DNA from: DASSJM01 sp049587975
GTDB lineage: Bacteria; Actinomycetota; UBA4738; HRBIN12
Reading direction: 5' to 3'
DNA length: 34,252 bases
Assembly: GCA_049587975.1 (NCBI GenBank)
Contig: JBAVEY010000021.1
Coordinates: forward strand, 1 to 34,252
Shown: piece by piece, positions 30,473 to 34,252 of the stretch
Position numbering within the stretch: position 1 is the stretch's first letter
Layout of the letters: each line of letters begins with the position of its first letter
Made by a program: the position numbers and the translations under genes
The notes under the pieces: model-generated
What the model was told of the DNA's origin: nothing
Database searches by the model: none
The model's input: only the letters and a program-made list of their open reading frames with translations

Positions 30473-30994
30473 GTGCATCGAGGTCTCGCGGTCGTCGCGG
30501 TCGTCGCCGCCCTGACCGGGCCCTCCGGGGCCGCCGCGCGGCCGCTCGAACCTTCCGGACCGTCCGGATGCACGATCTCGGGGACCGACGGGAACGACGT
30601 CCTGCGCGGGACCTCCGGCCACGACGTGATCTGCGGCCGTAACGGGGACGATGCGATCGTCGGGTTCGGCGGCGCCGACCGGATCGTGGGGGGCCGCGGC
30701 AACGATCGCATCGACGGCGGTCCCGGCGCGGACGATCTCAGCGGGGGTCGGGGAGCCGACCTGGTCACCGGCGGTGGGGGGGACGACCGGGTGGACGGCG
30801 GGCCCAGCCGGGATGCGGTCAGGGGCGACGCCGGATCGGACGTCGTCCAGGGCGGCCGGGGTCGCGATCTCTGCGTGGCGACGGACGACGGCATCGGCGG
30901 GAACGACGTCGCGAACGGGGGGCCGGGACGGGACGTCTACCACGCCGACGTGGGGGACGTCCTCGTGAGCGTCGAGACGGCGCGCAGCTGCTGA
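30473..30994 (+). CDS. Secreted RTX (calcium-binding nonapeptide) repeat protein
   Basis: A 173-aa exported protein. Residues 1-22 form a signal peptide (HRGLAVVAVVAALTGPSGA with a cleavage site near SGAAA). From about residue 32 to 130 there are ten or so GGxGxDxxx-type nonapeptides (for example GTDGNDVLRG, GGRGNDRIDG, GGPGADDLSG, GGGGDDRVDG), which fold into a calcium-binding parallel beta roll in RTX proteins. No catalytic domain is attached, so it is a bare RTX module with a Cys near each end. GTG at 30473 begins 1 nt after the acs stop, with no separate promoter seen. The function is unknown; the link to acs may only be transcriptional. Confidence 0.88.
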   Translation: MHRGLAVVAVVAALTGPSGAAARPLEPSGPSGCTISGTDGNDVLRGTSGHDVICGRNGDDAIVGFGGADRIVGGRGNDRIDGGPGADDLSGGRGADLVTGGGGDDRVDGGPSRDAVRGDAGSDVVQGGRGRDLCVATDDGIGGNDVANGGPGRDVYHADVGDVLVSVETARSC

Positions 30995-31011
30995 CCAGAG
31001 TTGTTCGGACG

Positions 31012-31049
31012 GCGACGGCGCCCGAGGCCGAAGCCTCGAGCGCCGTCGC
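31012..31049. terminator. Compound hairpin after the RTX gene
   Basis: A 10-bp outer stem, GCGACGGCGC (31012-31021) with GCGCCGTCGC (31040-31049), encloses a 2-nt internal loop, a 5-bp inner stem GAGGC/GCCTC and a CGAA tetraloop. It lies between the RTX gene and the converging BNR pseudogene and is a likely bidirectional terminator. Confidence 0.75.
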
Positions 31050-31064
31050 GTCGACCCGGAGCTC

Positions 31065-32469
31065 TTACGGGCCGCTCGTGTAGCCGAAGATGTCGGTGTT
31101 CCCGAACGTTGCGTCGCAGTCTTGCTGGACCTCTGGCGTGCCGGCCAGGGACAGGGTGCCCTGCACGTCCGCGCGCCACTCATCCACCGCGTCGCAGGTT
31201 GCCCCGTCGCGGACGTCGTTCCACACGGCTACGCCGTATCCGCCGAGCGCGGAGGCGTACACGTAGTCGCCGAGGAACTCGAGCACCAGATTGTTCTGCG
31301 CCGACGCGCGAGGATCGCCGTCGGCGCCGCGATGGACCTCGGTCCAGCCGTCGGGAGAGCCGTCGTCGCCGATGGTCGTGTGGAGCATGACGCCGACGAG
31401 GTTGCGCGCGTCGGTCGTATCGTCAACGAACTCGCTGGTGAAGGCGTTGTAGACGAGCCACGCGTCGGTCCCGTCCGGCGAGATGGCGACGGCCGAGTAG
31501 TACCCGCGATCACCGTCCGTCTCCACGGCCTCGGGCTCGCTCCACGTGTTGCCCCCGTCGGTCGAGAAGCTGAAGAGGACGTGGACGGGCGAGAAGCCAG
31601 GCCCCGTCGCATCCGCGCCGTCGACCCAGGTGCGGTAGATCACGTCGGTCGCGCCGTCACCGGTGGGAGCGCCGTTGGCGATGTCGACGCTCGGCGCCGA
31701 GGACAGGTCGTCGCGCGCACCCGCGAGCCCATCCATCACGCACCGGAAGCCCGGGGAGGCGAACATCACCTCGAAGCACGTGTCGGTGGGGATCCGATGT
31801 CGATGGACTTCTTCCAGGTGTGTCCGCCGTCGAACGAGCGGATCATGATGTGGGCACCTTGTCAGGGCTGGCCGACCGCGAACTGGTTCGCGAACACGTA
31901 CACGATCCCTTCGCTGTCGGTTCGGACGGTGCACCCCGACCGCCCGAACCCCTTCTTCTCGTTGAACGGGTTGTTCGTGGCGTCGGTCACCTGCTTGTTG
32001 ATCCATGTGTCGCCGCCGTCGGTGGAGGTCGCCACGACGAGGGGCGTGGGAAGGCGTTCCCGCGGCTCAGGCTCTTGAACGTGGCGACACGGACGTAGGC
32101 GTTGCCGAAGAACGGGCTGTTCTCGGCGTTGTCGACCCACACCTGCTCCTTGTCGGAGAAGACGGTCGGGTTCTGCTTCGAGGCGATCACCGGGTCGTAC
32201 CAGTTGCCCTGGTCGGCGATGATGTCCGGCGCCGTCGTCTCTGTCACGTCGGCCGGGAAGTCGAGCCTCGACACGGCGATCGCCTCCGCCCCGCTGAACG
32301 AGAGCGGACCGGGGGTCGTCTGGTTGGAGGCCAGGTTCGCGTAGACCCGGTGCGGTACCCCCTCGCGTCCGGTTCCGAACCTGCCCAGGTCACTGTGCCC
32401 CCCGCCCTGGTCTCCTGGCATCGCCGTGTCAGCGCCGCCTTGCCATCCGCCGGCCGGCGTGGGTACCAT
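31065..32469 (-). pseudogene. BNR/sialidase-like exported-protein gene, multiply broken
   Basis: Pieces in three frames assemble into one BNR/sialidase-fold protein of about 465 residues, read from 32469 down to the stop near 31065. The N-terminal piece (GNWYDPVIASKQNP, DNAENSPFFGNAYV) ends in a frameshift near 32055. The next piece (PTPLVVATSTDGGDTW, IVYVFANQFAVGQP) meets an in-frame TGA at 31862-31864 and goes on as GAHIMIRSFDGGHTW. A second frameshift lies near 31795, in a run of C. The last piece holds CVMDGLAGARDDLSSAPSVD and FSFSTDGGNTW. Three Asp boxes (S-x-D-G-G-x-T-W) mark beta-propeller blades. No signal peptide or upstream start remains: a TAA precedes the first ATG, and the groEL CIRCE element follows. 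The stop plus two indels argue for true decay. Confidence 0.88.
32440..32469 (+). promoter_or_regulatory. groEL promoter
   Basis: TTGCCA (32440-32445), an 18-nt spacer and TACCAT (32464-32469) place the transcription start near 32476, inside CIRCE. This is how HrcA-repressed promoters are usually arranged. Confidence 0.75.
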
Positions 32470-32472
32470 TCG

Positions 32473-32499
32473 TTAGCACTCGGTCATCGAGAGTGCTAG
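32473..32499 (+). promoter_or_regulatory. CIRCE operator (HrcA site)
   Basis: TTAGCACTC (32473-32481), a 9-nt spacer, and GAGTGCTAG (32491-32499) match the CIRCE consensus TTAGCACTC-N9-GAGTGCTAA with one change at the last base. HrcA is expected to repress groEL here until heat shock. hrcA itself is not in the window. Confidence 0.95.
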
Positions 32500-32559
32500 C
32501 AGTCTTCGACGGCATCTGCGCAGAGCAGACCGGGCGGTACCGAGCAGGAGGAGGAAGCG

Positions 32560-34179
<1,620 letters not shown>

Positions 34180-34201
34180 GGTCCGGTCGATCGCAGCGTC
34201 T

Positions 34202-34237
34202 CGAAGCGGCCCTCTGCGGAGGGCCGCTTCGTTTCGT
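34202..34237 (+). terminator. Intrinsic terminator of groEL
   Basis: A perfect 13-bp stem, CGAAGCGGCCCTC (34202-34214) with GAGGGCCGCTTCG (34219-34231), has a 4-nt loop and is followed by TTTCGT. It lies 22 nt after the groEL stop. Confidence 0.9.
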
Positions 34238-34252
34238 GGGGTGAACCACCGC

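Noticed and set aside
30570..30900. DNA-level repeats in the RTX gene as a possible CRISPR or tandem-repeat array
   Set aside because: The periodicity is 27 nt and degenerate, and is fully explained by coding for GGxGxDxxx nonapeptides.

Overview
The window is a high-GC (visibly well above 60 %) bacterial chromosome segment that reads as an actinobacterial (Actinomycetota) genome, probably from a lineage outside the well-studied genera. Reasons: a CarD-type RNA polymerase regulator, a DUF3263/LytR_C gene pair like Mycobacterium tuberculosis Rv0430/Rv0431, the 180-kDa-class NAD glutamate dehydrogenase, CIRCE-controlled groEL, frequent GTG/TTG starts, and several starts placed 6-7 nt after a TANNNT -10 box as expected for leaderless mRNAs. 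No prophage, insertion sequence, CRISPR array or plasmid function was seen.

Layout. 1-1314: 3' part of clpC. 1421-4560: an accessory insert holding a broken ECF sigma-factor remnant, a small hypothetical gene, a class III cyclase-like gene preceded by a 20-codon ORF with its own promoter, a RIO kinase preceded by a 17-codon ORF and a terminator, and another hypothetical. 4736-9914: the conserved block radA - carD - PIN/TRAM membrane protein - ispD - ispF - rlmB - tRNA-Thr(TGT), without disA and cysS. 9958-12644: a secreted protein of unknown function, a VOC-fold protein and a Na/Pi-type transporter. 12838-15439: a five-gene sulfur-trafficking operon, dsrE-like - tusA - SQR-like flavoprotein - tusA - dsrE2-like. 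15544-22628: a GAF-GAF-PAS histidine kinase divergent from a giant NAD-glutamate dehydrogenase. 22678-26983: DUF3263, a LytR_C protein, then trehalose genes: otsB converging on a treT-otsA operon, with the two stop codons sharing CTAG. 27037-28332: a frameshifted response-regulator remnant, an Rrf2 repressor with a near-consensus promoter, and a small zinc-ribbon-like protein. 28510-30994: acetyl-CoA synthetase followed after 1 nt by a secreted RTX-repeat protein. 31065-32469: a multiply broken BNR/sialidase-like pseudogene. 32473-34237: CIRCE, groEL and its terminator.

How the parts work together. ClpC, RadA, CarD and GroEL are stress, repair and proteostasis functions. IspD/IspF belong to the non-mevalonate isoprenoid pathway. 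The sulfur operon looks like a module that oxidises sulfide or persulfide at the membrane and hands sulfane sulfur between carrier cysteines, but no final sulfur oxidase or acceptor is in view. TreT and OtsA/OtsB give two routes to trehalose. Glutamate dehydrogenase and Acs feed carbon into central metabolism. Three loci (sigma factor, response regulator, BNR protein) carry reading-frame lesions. Indels alone could be assembly errors, but the BNR gene also has an in-frame TGA and no 5' end, so decay is likely there. Nearly every convergent gene pair is separated by a GC-rich hairpin; the otsB/otsA pair, which overlaps, is the exception.
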